NCBI GenBank assembly: GCA_023014485.1
Contig: JAJOZX010002709.1
Location: forward strand, 202,501 to 266,500
Direction of reading: 5' to 3'
Source: Bathynomus jamesi
Lineage: Eukaryota > Arthropoda > Malacostraca > Isopoda > Cirolanidae
Length of the DNA: 64,000 nt
Shown here: piece by piece, positions 1 to 10,139 of the stretch
Layout of the letters: the number at the start of each line of letters is the position of its first letter
How positions within the stretch are numbered: the first letter of the stretch is position 1
Program-made: the position numbers and the translations under genes
Notes under the pieces: generated by a model
The model's input: the letters and a program-made list of their open reading frames with translations, nothing else
Told to the model about the DNA's origin: nothing
Database searches by the model: none

Positions 1-3000
1 GGCATCGTCCCAGGACTGTTGCCACATGCGGTCGTAAAAGGAACGAAAGACCTGCACATAGTCTGAGAAGGGGAGCGGGCGGGGGAGGGGAGGCAGCGAG
101 GCGGCGGACCGGGCTATGCGGTCCGCCGCCTCATTACCGGAAACACCAACATGGGCAGGAACCCAGCAGAAGGTGACCCGGATCCGGTGAACGGTGTGCA
201 GGACATGGTACTCCTGTTGAATACGGCGTACGAGGGGGTCCGGGGAATCATAGCGCTCGAGCGCCTGAAGGGCGCTCAGCGAGTCCGAAAAAATGGTACA
301 GGAGGACCGCGAACAACCCGATACCAGACGGAGGGCTTCCAGAAGGGCAAAGAGCTCCGCGGAAAAGATGGAGGCCTGAACCGGCAGGGGGATACCCCGG
401 GAGGTAGGTGACAATGACGGAGAGAAGACGGCGGCCGCGACACCTGCAGGGGAGCGCGAGCCGTCGGTGTAGACGGGAACGTCGTCCGAATGGACGGGAA
501 GATGGGCCAGAAAAGAAGACCGGAGGACGGCAGGAGGAGACTCCTTACGCAGGCCACGGAGCGCCTGGCAACGGCAGATAGGGGTGGTCCGCCAGGGGGG
601 CGACAGATCGAAGGAGAACGGCAGAATAGAGGGTGGGGGGATCCCCAGGGACGAGAAAATCTCGGCCAGAGAGGCAGCGAAATGCCACGTGTCAGGCCGG
701 GGTAGCGCCTGGGAGACCGCGGAGAAGAGTAGGGACATCGGAAGGCGGCAGATGCGAAGGTAACACTTCGCCATGAGAAGGCCCCGGCGAAGGGGCAGGG
801 GGGGGGTGTCCACAGTCCACCTGAAGACTAGCGACAGGGGACGAGCGGAAGGCACCCGACGCCAGGCGAAGGCCACGGTGGAGAAGAGGATCCAGCATAC
901 GGAGTGCCGGAGAGGAGGCGGAGCTGTAGACCACACAGCCGTAGTCGACACGGGATTGCACCAGGGAGGTGTACAGGCGCAGCAGAGTACGCCTGTCCGC
1001 CCCCCAGGTCGTGTGGGACAGATGACCCAAAAGGGAGAGGGTGCGGCGAGATGTTTGCCGCAACCGCCTAAGGTGTGGAACCCAACCGAAAAATCCGTCG
1101 AGGGTCATACCCAGGAATCTAACGGATGGGACGAGGGGAAGAGGAGTGCCGGCAAGGGTAAGGGCGAAGGTATGCGACAGACGGAGGCGCCGAGGACGGA
1201 AAAGCATACTGGAAGACTTAGAGGGTGAAAAAGCATAGCCAACCGAAGACGCCCAGCGAACCACCGCGTTGATGGCTAGCTGGAGCCGACGTTCAGCCAA
1301 AGACGGGAGGCGGCTAGAGCAATAGATAGCCAGGTCATCGGCATAGAGGGAGCTACGAACGGATGTAGGCAGGACCGTAGCGACTGTGTTCATCACGAGT
1401 GAGAAACACAAGACGCTAAGGACACTACCCTGAGGGACACCCTCCTCCAACGGAAAGCGGTCAGAGAGGGTAGAACCGATGCGGACGCGGAAAGAACGGG
1501 CGGACAAGAAGTTATAAATAAAGGAAGGGAGAAAGCCTACGAAACCCAGGGAGCGTAAGCAGTCGAAGACCGCGCTCCGCCGGGTAGTATCGTAGGCCTT
1601 CTGGAGGTCGAAAAAGACGGCGAGTACAAATTGACGCCGGGAGAAAGCCTCCCGCACGTCATAGCTAAGGAGAAGGAGGGGGTCGGTGGTAGACCGGAAG
1701 CGCCGGAAACCAGCCTGGGTAGCAGGATAATGGTCACTCGCCTCCAAGGTAAAGGACAGCCGCGAGGCGACCGTCGCCTCCATCACCTTGCAGGCACAGC
1801 ATGTTAGGGAAATGGGGCGATAGTTCGACGGGAGTGAGGGGTCTTTATCGGGCTTCGGGATGGGGACGAAGATGGACTCACGCCACCGGTCCGGAAATGA
1901 ACCCTCCAACCAAATCCGGTTATAGAGGTCCAGTAGAAAGCTGAGAGCAGAGGGGTGGAGGTGCCGTAACAAGTCATAGGGGATATTATCGGGGCCGGGG
2001 GCGGAGGAGCGTCGGGGGCGGAGGGCCTCCCGAAGCTCTGTCATGTGGAAGAGGTGATTATAGGGGTCATCCCTATGAGGTGGAAATTCCGGTGGGTCGC
2101 GGCGGGAGTGGGGGGAATCGGAACCGGAGATGGCTGCGAAGTGCGCCGCGAGTGCGTTCGCGACGGCCTCCGGATCGGACACGAACTCGTCGTCCCCGAC
2201 CCGAAGCACCGGGGGTCGAGGTTGGACACGGGTCCCCTCAAAGCTACGCACCTTGCGCCAAACAGTCGAGGGGGCGGTCGAGGAGGAGATCCCGGACACG
2301 TAACTCCGCCAGGAGGTACGCCGGGCTAGTTTCAAGACCCGACGGGCCACTGCCTTCAGGCGCTGAAACGCCATCTTATGCTCCGGCTGGCGGGTCCGGT
2401 AGAAGCGACGGCCAGCATGGCGCCGCTCCTGAACGGCACGGGAGCACTCTGGGGTCCACCATGGGACGCTGCGCGGCCTGGGGGAGCCTGAGGTACGGGG
2501 GATGCAACTGGTGGCAGCCGAGAGGATCTTGCTTTCGAGAAAGGCGAGGGCCTCACTAACGGAGGGAAAGGCAGGAATGGACGGCGAGATCGCCGTGCAC
2601 CTCGTGTATGAGGCCCATTTCGCTCGGGCGAACAGCCAGCGCGGGCGGACAGAGGTGGGGGGGAGGAGACGGGTTGGAGTAAGACACACAGGGAAATGGT
2701 CACTGCTGGAAGAATCCGGCAGGACCTCCCAGGTGAACTCCGTCACGATATCGAGGGAAACCAGGGAAAGATCAATACAGGTGAAACTGTCATGGGCCGA
2801 GTGGAGGCAGGTTGGGGAGCCATCGTTCAGAAAGGTGAACTCTAGCTCGTCCATAAGGGAGAGAAGGGTCCCGGAGAGAAAGGTGGAGCAAACGTCCCCC
2901 CAGGCCGGGTCCAGACTGTTGAAGTCCCCGAGAAGCAGGAAAGGGCGAGGAAGCTGCAGAATTAGGTCACGGAGAGAATCGGGTGGAGGGCGTACGTTAG

Positions 3001-3562
3001 GGGAGAGGTAAAGAGAGCAGACCGTGAGCTGACGCCACAAAGAAAGGCGCACGGCCACAGCTTGCAAGACAGTACGGAGCGGGAGGGGGCGGAAAGGGAC
3101 GGAGCGGTGCACGAAGACCGCGGAGCCCCCCCTACCCGCCCCATCGAGAGGCGGGGAGGGGAGCCCGCAGTAGCCGGACACTCGAGGGAGGGAACGGGAG
3201 CCCAGTATCGTCTCCTGAAGGCAGAAACACGCCGGACACCTGGAGGCCAGGAGAGAAGAGAGACTCTCGAGGCCTACCAGGAGCCCGCGGATGTTCCACT
3301 GCAGGAGCGAAGTATATGGAGGGTAGGAAAGTCTGCGAAACGGATGGTTATGGGGTGGGTGGGCCGATCGGGCGGCCCGAGATTAACATGGGGATTGGAA
3401 AGCCCGGGGCCCAACGGGGGACGCCGAACGTGGGCGAAGGCGAGGGTCACCCCGACGGGGGGGCGATGTGGAACCTGACGCCGGCAAATCCTCCTGAAGA
3501 GGAGTCACCCGGACGCCCGGGGAGAGCGATGCAGAGAAGGGGACGTGAGGGGTATCCAGAAG
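1..3562 (-). pseudogene. LINE ORF2: AP endonuclease, reverse transcriptase, RNase H (partial)
   Basis: The reading frame is open from about 3562 down. The endonuclease begins near 3306 (LLQWNIRG, then LQET, GDFN and SSDHFP motifs). The RT follows with SNYRPISLT, the catalytic FFDLQKAYD, GVPQGSVLS and YADDLAIY. After about residue 780 a run of nine G at 798-806 (C on the coding strand) shifts the frame. In the next frame the protein continues into an RNase H domain with the expected acidic residues: YTDGS near 460, SAELFAL, SDSLSAL and NEAAD near 125. One base fewer in the run would join RT and RNase H, so the lesion may be recent or a sequencing error. The C-terminus lies outside the window. 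The start codon is not fixed. Confidence 0.88.
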
Positions 3563-3899
3563 GCCCCTCCCTTCACCGGAGGTGCAGGGGAGGCTGGACT
3601 ACAAGGGGGAGTGGAAAAGGATACCTCACCCGGATGCATAGGCAGGTCAAGGAGAGAGGTGGGGCAGGTCACGCGCGGGGGCGTGCACATCCCACCCACG
3701 CCGACCAGGCGGGCGAGTTCCCCCTCCAGTGGGTCCATCGACCGAACCGGTGAGGGATGTATCTCCGCCCCCACCACAAGGGTCGTCGGGGACCCCAGGG
3801 GGGAGCGTCCATAACGGTTGCGCAGCGGGGACGGTGAGGACACCGGGATGGTAGGGCGAAGGGGGCGTTTGTGTCTGGGAGAGGAAGGTGATGCGAGGC

Positions 3900-5462
3900 C
3901 TATGGCCTCGAACCTTTCGGGTCACTATTGGCGCGGCGCTTGCGGCCCGTTCCCCTCCGTCGTGCGGCCCGCATGGGTGACGGCGGGTCACGGTCCGGAA
4001 TGGGGGTGGCCGAAAGCGCCGGTGGAGAGGGCGTAGAAGGGGCAGGGGGGGTTGCCGACGAAGCATCGGCGTTCGCGGAGGGAGCACGTGGGGACGCGCT
4101 GGTAGTACAGGGAGCCGCGGCGGGAGTCCGCTGGGCGGCAGAGGATAGACAGGGAGTAGCGGACACGGTGGGTGGAGGCGCGTCGGGAACCGCCGGTGAG
4201 GACGGGGTCTGGGCCGGCGGCGGCCGAGGACGGAGAGCCTCGGCGTACGAGGTACCACGCCGGGCCTCGCGGCCACGCAACCGGTCCCGCGCCTCCCGAG
4301 CGCTGAGAAATTCTGATGAACAGAGGGCCCGAACCTCCCTCTCAAAGAGGAAGGACGGGCAAGAGCGGGATGAAGCAGGGTGCGGTCCATGACAGTTGGT
4401 GCAGGAAGGCGGAGCAGTACAGGGCAAGGGGTGGGGAGGGCCGCCGCAGCGGACACACAACGGGGCCGGCTGACGGCAGGAACTGCTCACGTGGCCAAAC
4501 CTATTTCACTGAAAACAGTGCGTAGGATCTGGCACGTATGGCCGAACCGAGAATTCGCATGCTCGTCTCTCACCAAAGCCCCAGAATACCGAAACGGGGG
4601 GCACCAGTGAGTCAAAAGTAAGGAGAAGGCGAGGAGAAGGGACGGATGGGGATCGCGATCTGTCGGGAAAACGGTATATTCTCACCACACCCTGGGAGGC
4701 GAGGTCAGTCTGGAGGTTCTCCACCGGGATGGGTAGAAGACGAGCAGCGTAGATCGTGCCCTGGCACTGATTGAGGCGGGGGTGGGGAGTCACCGTGATC
4801 CCGCAGCCCAGGACATCGGGGATAGCGAGCAGAGAGGAGGTTTCGGCAGAGGAACGCGACCTTATCAAAATGGAGCCATCCCTCTGAGGCCGAAGGTCAA
4901 AACGCGCCGTCCCCGTCTTCCCATGGATCGCTCGAGAGAGGCGTTTGTGGTTAGTGGGGAGGGGCTTGGAGGAGGAGGGGCGGAGGACGAGGAACTTGTC
5001 CATCGTCCTAAGGCCGAGTGAAGCCGTCTGGCCAAACACCACCGGAACTTCGAGGGGGCGGGAAGACGAGAAAGGCGGACGGCGACGTCGGGTCCCACGT
5101 CCCCCAGGGGCCGAGGGGGCCGGGGGCGATGAGGCCCGACCGGAATGGGAGGCGACCGGGGCCGCGGGCTTCCCACCTGAGGGCGAAAAAGCAGGTGGGT
5201 CCCTATCGGGACGTGGAATATGGGGGGATCCAGGGGTCGGGGGGTCCACTGCAGGTCCATCCGCTACTGGCGGGGGTCGGGCAGCGGCGCCACGAGCCTG
5301 GGGAAGAGAGGGAGAGGAGGTGTCGGCAAGAAGAGCAGATGGGGTGGGCGAGGGCTGCCGACTGCCCTTACCAGACCCACGGTCCAAAGAGGTAGTCAGA
5401 GGGAGGTCATATGCACAAGCCGGGTCGTCAACGAGGTCCATTAGATTTGTAAATGTTTCCAT
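3900..5462 (-). pseudogene. LINE ORF1, gag-like zinc-knuckle protein with one in-frame stop
   Basis: Translation from the ATG at 5462-5460 (METFTNLMDL) gives about 520 codons: a Pro/Ser/Arg-rich N-terminal half, a folded middle part, then cysteine knuckles. The only break is a TGA at 4508-4506. It replaces the second cysteine of the first CCHC knuckle (CFQ-stop-NRFGHVSSSC), where TGC or TGT is expected. The frame continues unchanged through further Cys clusters (LCVRC, SCTNC) to the natural end at 3900. Proteins of this kind bind the LINE RNA in the ribonucleoprotein particle. The longer open frame upstream of 5462 runs into (TA)n and is not believed to be coding. Confidence 0.8.
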
Positions 5463-5969
5463 ACAAAAATTTTTATTGTTGTTTCGCGCCCGGGGCCGCG
5501 GGGAACCGATTACCCGGGGCCCAAGGGAACCAAGCGCACGCCGGCGGGGGGTGGGTGCCTCGTCCCATGAGGGTACCCCCGTTTCAAAAGGGGCCCTTGC
5601 AGCATCGAGAGTTCTCCCCCGCCGGCAGCAAAGACCAAGGCCCCCCAGGGTCCCAGGCCCGGGCACCCCACCAGCCAACTTAGTCCGGCCCCGGCCATGG
5701 GATCGAGACCCCCAGCGACCAGCCCCGGCAGCCCACGGGGCGCGCGAAGTGAAGAGAGAAAGCAGAAAAAAAAAACAGAGGGGGCAAGGAAGAGGGGAAA
5801 GAGGGGAAGACAGGAAAGAGGGGGCTGTAGGATAGCAGGGTATGTTAAAAGTCCACTTCGCAACCGGGCGGGGGACCCGGCAGGGCCCCCAGCCGCGGCT
5901 GACCCCCCTCGCTACATGGAGGCAGGAGCCCGCGGGCGAACCACCCCAGAAAGACCGCCCGCGGGGAGG

Positions 5970-5972
<3 letters not shown>

Positions 5973-6022
<50 letters not shown>
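5973..6022. repeat. (TA)n microsatellite
   Basis: About 25 TA units separate the LINE 5' end from the tRNA-like array. A matching tract closes the other side of the array at 7404. Confidence 0.95.
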
Positions 6023-6025
<3 letters not shown>

Positions 6026-6131
6026 TTTAACTGCAATGACCACGCAGTATATAAATGAATAGAAACGACATAATATTAAGGAACGTTTCTGCACACGCGG
6101 AAGAGAAATAACGAATAAATGAAAAATGAGG

Positions 6132-6203
6132 CGAACCGCCCTGGAATCGAACCCAAGGCCTTCCAATTGCCGGTTGGATGCGCTACCATTACACCACGGA
6201 CCT
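6132..6203 (-). tRNA. tRNA-like sequence, anticodon loop position GGC (probably a pseudo-tRNA)
   Basis: The minus strand shows an A box (TGGTGTAATGGTAGC), a 5-bp anticodon stem TCCAA/TTGGA with the 7-nt loop CCGGCAA, and a B box GGTTCGATTCC (one base off in this copy), followed by a T run just downstream. The anticodon by position is GGC (Ala). The residue before it is C instead of the near-universal T, and the acceptor stem pairs poorly. It is therefore more likely a tRNA-derived repeat than a working tRNA. Confidence 0.4.
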
Positions 6204-6394
6204 CAATCATTCACAAATCGAAATTCTCCTACATAGGGCAGAAACCAATGCCCTGAGAGGGCACCCTCGCAAATCGTGAATATGTGCATTTAACTGCAAT
6301 GACCACGCAGTATATAAATGAATAGAAACGACATAATATTAAGGAACATTTCTGCACACGCGGAAGAGAAATAACGAATAAATGAAAAATGAGG

Positions 6395-6466
6395 CGAACC
6401 GCCCGGGAATCGAACCCAAGGCCTTCCAATTGCCGGTTGGATGCGCTACCATTACACCACGGACCT
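6395..6466 (-). tRNA. tRNA-like sequence, second copy
   Basis: Same core as the copy 263 bp to the left. It has an intact B box and the anticodon stem TCCAA/TTGGA. Confidence 0.4.
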
Positions 6467-6657
6467 CAATCATTCACAAATCGAAATTCTCCTACATAGG
6501 GCAGAAACCAATGCCCTGAGAGGGCACCCTCGCAAATCGTGAATATGTGCATTTAACTGCAATGACCACGCAGTATATAAATGAATAGAAACGACATAAT
6601 ATTAAGGAACGTTTCTGCACACGCGGAAGAGAAATAACGAATAAATGAAAAATGAGG

Positions 6658-6729
6658 CGAATCGCCCGGGAATCGAACCCAAGGCCTTCCATTTGCCGGT
6701 TGGATGCGCTACCATTACACCACGGACCT
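6658..6729 (-). tRNA. tRNA-like sequence, third copy
   Basis: Same core, with one change in the 3' side of the anticodon stem (ATGGA instead of TTGGA), which breaks one base pair. Confidence 0.35.
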
Positions 6730-6993
6730 CAATCATTCACAAATCGAAATTCTCCTACATAGGGCAGAAACCAATGCCCTGAGAGGGCACCCTCGCAAAT
6801 CGTGAATATGTGCATTTAACTGCAATGACCACGCAGTATATAAATGAATAGAAACGACATAATATTAAGGAACGTTTCTGCACACGCGGAAGAGAAATAA
6901 CGAATAAATGCACATATTCACGATTTGCGAGGGTGCCCTCTCAGGGCATTGGTTTCTGCCCTATGTAGGAGAATTTCGATTTATGAATGATTG

Positions 6994-7065
6994 AGGTCCG
7001 TGGTGTAATGGTAGCGTATCCAACCGGCAAATGGAAGGCCTTGGGTTCGATTCCCGGGCGGTTCG
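6994..7065 (+). tRNA. tRNA-like sequence, inverted copy
   Basis: Same core on the plus strand. It shares the anticodon-stem change of the third minus-strand copy and has one change near the D arm (GTAGCGTATC). This is the first unit after the inversion point near 6909. Confidence 0.35.
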
Positions 7066-7256
7066 CCTCATTTTTCATTTATTCGTTATTTCTCTTCCGC
7101 GTGTGCAGAAACGTTCCTTAATATTATGTCGTTTCTATTCATTTATATACTGCGTGGTCATTGCAGTTAAATGCACATATTCACGATTTGCGAGGGTGCC
7201 CTCTCAGGGCATTGGTTTCTGCTCTATGTAGGAGAATTTCGATTTGTGAATGATTG

Positions 7257-7328
7257 AGGTCCGTGGTGTAATGGTAGCGCATCCAACCGGCAATTGGAAG
7301 GCCTTGGGTTCGATTCCCGGGCGGTTCG
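7257..7328 (+). tRNA. tRNA-like sequence, inverted copy 2
   Basis: Same core on the plus strand with the intact anticodon stem TCCAA/TTGGA, A box and B box, and a TTTTT run shortly after it. Confidence 0.4.
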
Positions 7329-7400
7329 CCTCATTTTTCATTTATTCGTTATTTCTCTTCCGCGTGTGCAGAAACGTTCCTTAATATTATGTCGTTTCTA

Positions 7401-7403
<3 letters not shown>

Positions 7404-7465
<62 letters not shown>
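7404..7465. repeat. (TA)n microsatellite
   Basis: About 30 TA units close the inverted tRNA-like array. Confidence 0.95.
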
Positions 7466-7471
<6 letters not shown>

Positions 7472-7813
7472 ATATATTATTCAGCGATGCATTCATACTT
7501 TAAGTGGAAGTATGAAGAGTTAAACATCTTTTCACATACAGCACCATTCCCCCCATACGCCCATTTCAGAGTACGAGCAGCTCGCAGCAGCAATGCCAAG
7601 CAAATAGGGGGTGAAAGTACTGAGGAGGCTTTCGTACGTGATTCATCACCACTGAAAGCAACAATGCTCTGTGTAGTCTCGTCAAAAGAACATCGATATC
7701 TATATTCAATTTATTGCAATTTTCGTTATCAGTCCTGGTACATAATTCTTCAGGAGCAATATACAACGCAAGTTTGTGTTTCCTCCTAAGACAGCACAAA
7801 TTTACCTATATCA
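7466..7813. other. Unassigned sequence
   Basis: Overlapping ORFs of 107 codons (plus) and 77 codons (minus) occur here. Neither shows a domain, and codon content gives no support. I recognise nothing. Confidence 0.4.
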
Positions 7814-8020
7814 GTTACAGTCAGAGTTGGAAACGGGTTACCATCTTTGACCCGTGTGACCCATCCAGCACCTGACTCGTGACCCACTTGACCCGCGACC
7901 CATTGACCCTGCGCACCTGCTGACCTAAACAATACCTTGAATAAAACGTTTTACAAAATACATCATAAAGTAAACTTTGTTTCAAAATACTAAATTTTTA
8001 TTTTGATACACAAATACAAG

Positions 8021-8239
8021 GGTGCTACTGTAGTATGCGGTCTACCTACGATTCGGCGGTCTACCTTTTAATTATAGCTTCTTATCTTGTTTACTAATTG
8101 TTTGTTTACATCCCATTGTCAATCGCCCTTGACGATTGGTTAGGTTTAGTCATGATAAGTTTTATTTTCGTTAGTTTTAACGAAAATATCATGATTAAAC
8201 CTAACCAATCGTAGGTAGACCGCATACTACAGTAGCACC
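8021..8239. mobile_element. 219-bp foldback MITE, GGTGCTACTG termini
   Basis: Perfect terminal inverted repeats start GGTGCTACTGTAGTATGCGG and are bounded by an exact 8-bp duplication AATACAAG (8013-8020 and 8240-8247). The interior holds the palindromic core CGTTAGTTTTAACG, followed by AAAATATCATG and a CCTAACCAATC motif. The same core occurs inside the giant palindrome and the MITE at 41618. It inserted into the hAT-like element that surrounds it. Confidence 0.8.
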
Positions 8240-8272
8240 AATACAAGTTGACTCATACTGATAAACTATACC

Positions 8273-9131
8273 GGGGATCTTTTCGATTTGACGGCCTGTA
8301 ATATTTTTTAACATTACTTGTTTTTTACTGCCCAGTTTTAATCGAGGATTTCAAAAATAACATTCATGTTTTAGAGAAACAAATTTATTTTTGAGAATAT
8401 TTTTGTTAAAACTAACGAAAATATCACGACTTAACCTAACCAATTATCAAGAGCGTACAGTTGATCTATTAGTAAATAGTAAATACTATTCCAGAAACAA
8501 ACAATGTTATAATTAATAATAGCTCAACTGTACGCCCTTGATAATTGGGTAGGTTAAGTCGTGATATTTTCGTTAGTTTTAACAAAAATATTCTCAAAAA
8601 TAAATTATATGAAAAACGGTACACAAACTGGAAAAGGTCCACAAATAGTGAGGCAGTTATACATTTTAGTTCAGAGAATATCATATACGCTTCAAGATTC
8701 CAAAATCCCTGAAAGTTTTAGGTCAACTTTACGCTCATGACGATTGGTTAGGTTAAGTCATGATATTTTCGTTTGTTTTGACAGTAAACTAACGAAAATA
8801 TCATGACAACCTAACCAGTCAAGGGCGTACAGTTGACCTAACCTGGCATTCTGTTAACCTAACTTGGCATTCAGTTAACCTAACCAGTTGGTAGAGTCTA
8901 GAATTTGACGGTCCCGTAGCCATAACTCGTTTTTTTCCGCCGGCCATCAAACCAAAAAGATCCCAATACGGTTTAAAAATATATATTTAAAATTTGTTAA
9001 ATTGCATATAACTGCCTCACTATTTGTTTCTCTAAAACATGAATGTTACTTTTGAAATCCTCGATTAAAACTGGACAATAAAAAACAAGTAATGTTAAAA
9101 AATATTACAGGCCTTCAAATCGAAAAGATCC
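8273..9131. repeat. Inverted repeat about 110 bp long with nested foldbacks
   Basis: The left arm (8273-8385, from GGGATCTTTTCGATTTG) is repeated in inverted orientation at 9022-9131. Between the arms are two more foldbacks built on the motif AACGAAAATATCACGACTTA: 8388-8470 against 8525-8610, and 8735-8785 against 8788-8850. The outer pair could be the termini of another MITE, but I find no convincing target duplication. Confidence 0.65.
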
Positions 9132-9370
9132 CTCTACCAGTAAGCTATGACAAACTGATATGTAACTGTAACTACAAGCTGTCGACACGCAAAAGCATAC
9201 GAATTTTTAAAATTTGACTGGAAATTTGTGCCCCACAGAATCACAGCATTGACCCGCCTTGACCCGTTCTCGGGTCAGGTGGGTGAACCTCATGACCCGT
9301 GACCCACCTCGACCCGTCTTGAATTCACTACCAAGTGACCCGCTGACCCGCTTCCAATTCTGGTCACAGT

Positions 9371-10014
9371 CATGCTCTACACAAACTGGAGTAAAAACCA
9401 CAAGTATCCGCAATGGCAAACCGTCCGTATACAGTCCAGTATCTAGTTTAAAATAATATTTATTTATATATCTGTACATTTAACACGGAAAAAATAGTAT
9501 TTGTAAACTCAACCGGAATATAATTTAAATTAGACTACCTCTTAAGGTAGAATACTCCCCCCCCCCATGCCTTCCTAAACAAACAGAATAAAATTTGGAA
9601 AAACTTTTAAAACTTTACTTTTTTCCTTCGTTTGTAGTTACGATATTACGATTTCAATATAATTCAATATAATTCTTAATTCAGTTTAGTTTTCCGGTCC
9701 TTATTACTGCATGTAACGTTGAGTTACTACCGTTGATTTATAACGTTGAGTTATTACCATTACCATCATAATTATTATGTTTAACCTCATTCTTCTTCTT
9801 CTTCTTCTTATTTTTATTATTATTATTATTATTACTGGTATTAATATAGGTATATTCTTTTAATTATTAATTGGAGACAGGATTAAAACCGTTGTTGTTC
9901 TCACTCAAGTTCGATTTTAACTGTTGATTTTTCATTTTCTTTCGATTGCTGTAATTTTACAGCAGTAATTGTCTTTTTCCGAAACTTTTTCGCTTTATTA
10001 CACTAACAAAAATA
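9371..10014. other. AT-rich sequence without recognisable gene
   Basis: Holds short trinucleotide tracts (TTC and ATT near 9792-9835) and a C run near 9559. I see no coding or RNA feature. Confidence 0.6.
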
Positions 10015-10139
10015 AAAATTTCGGATCACCTGAAAATCAAGGCCCCCAGCCTTCTTTAATTAGCTTTATAAGGCTAACTAACGAAAATATCACGACTTAA
10101 CCTAACCCATCGTTAGGTCAACTGTACGCCCTTAGTAGT

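Larger units (their letters stand above)
1..5972 (-). mobile_element. I-clade-like non-LTR retrotransposon, 3' end outside window
   Basis: A GC-rich LINE lies on the minus strand. Reading 5' to 3' it has a 5' leader (5972 to 5463), ORF1 with zinc knuckles (5462 to 3900) and ORF2 with endonuclease, reverse transcriptase and RNase H, which runs off base 1. A LINE with both a knuckle-bearing ORF1 and an RNase H after the RT is typical of the I group (I, Nimb, LOA and relatives). The 5' end abuts a (TA)n tract at 5973. Its base composition contrasts sharply with the AT-rich surroundings. Only two clear lesions are visible, one stop in ORF1 and one homopolymer slip in ORF2, so this is a young copy. 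The exact clade is inferred from domain order. Confidence 0.88.
6023..7403. repeat. Inverted tandem array of 263-bp units with embedded tRNA-like sequence
   Basis: Three full units run on the minus strand with tRNA-like cores at 6132, 6395 and 6658, exactly 263 bp apart. A partial fourth unit without the core ends near 6909, where the orientation flips. Two units then follow on the plus strand (cores at 6994 and 7257, again 263 bp apart). Each unit also holds the conserved stretch GTGCATTTAACTGCAATGAC and a block containing CCCTGAGAGGGCACCC. Units differ by only a few substitutions. Both ends of the array merge into (TA)n. Confidence 0.92.
7822..9362. mobile_element. Non-autonomous hAT-like element with 8-bp target duplication
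   Basis: The termini match in inverted orientation: CAGAGTTGGAAACGGGT on the left and the complement of CAGAATTGGAAGCGGGT on the right. They are flanked by GTTACAGT (7814-7821) and GTCACAGT (9363-9370), an 8-bp duplication with one mismatch, as expected for hAT. Next to each end are subterminal repeats of a GACCCG/TGACCC motif. No transposase is present. The interior is filled by nested inverted repeats described separately. Confidence 0.72.

Noticed and set aside
1..5972. Many plus-strand Arg/Gly-rich ORFs (for example 4945-5835)
   Set aside because: They are antisense shadows of the GC-rich LINE ORF1 and ORF2.
5973..6166. ORFs starting with long Ile-Tyr runs
   Set aside because: They are translations of (TA)n tracts. 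The same applies at 7294-7503, 12442, 23146, 33700-34003, 37237, 41340 and 47481-47795.
6229..7231. Five similar 66-codon ORFs starting MEGLGFDSRA
   Set aside because: They read through the tRNA-like B box and flanks of the 263-bp array. Reading-frame conservation follows from repeat identity, not coding.
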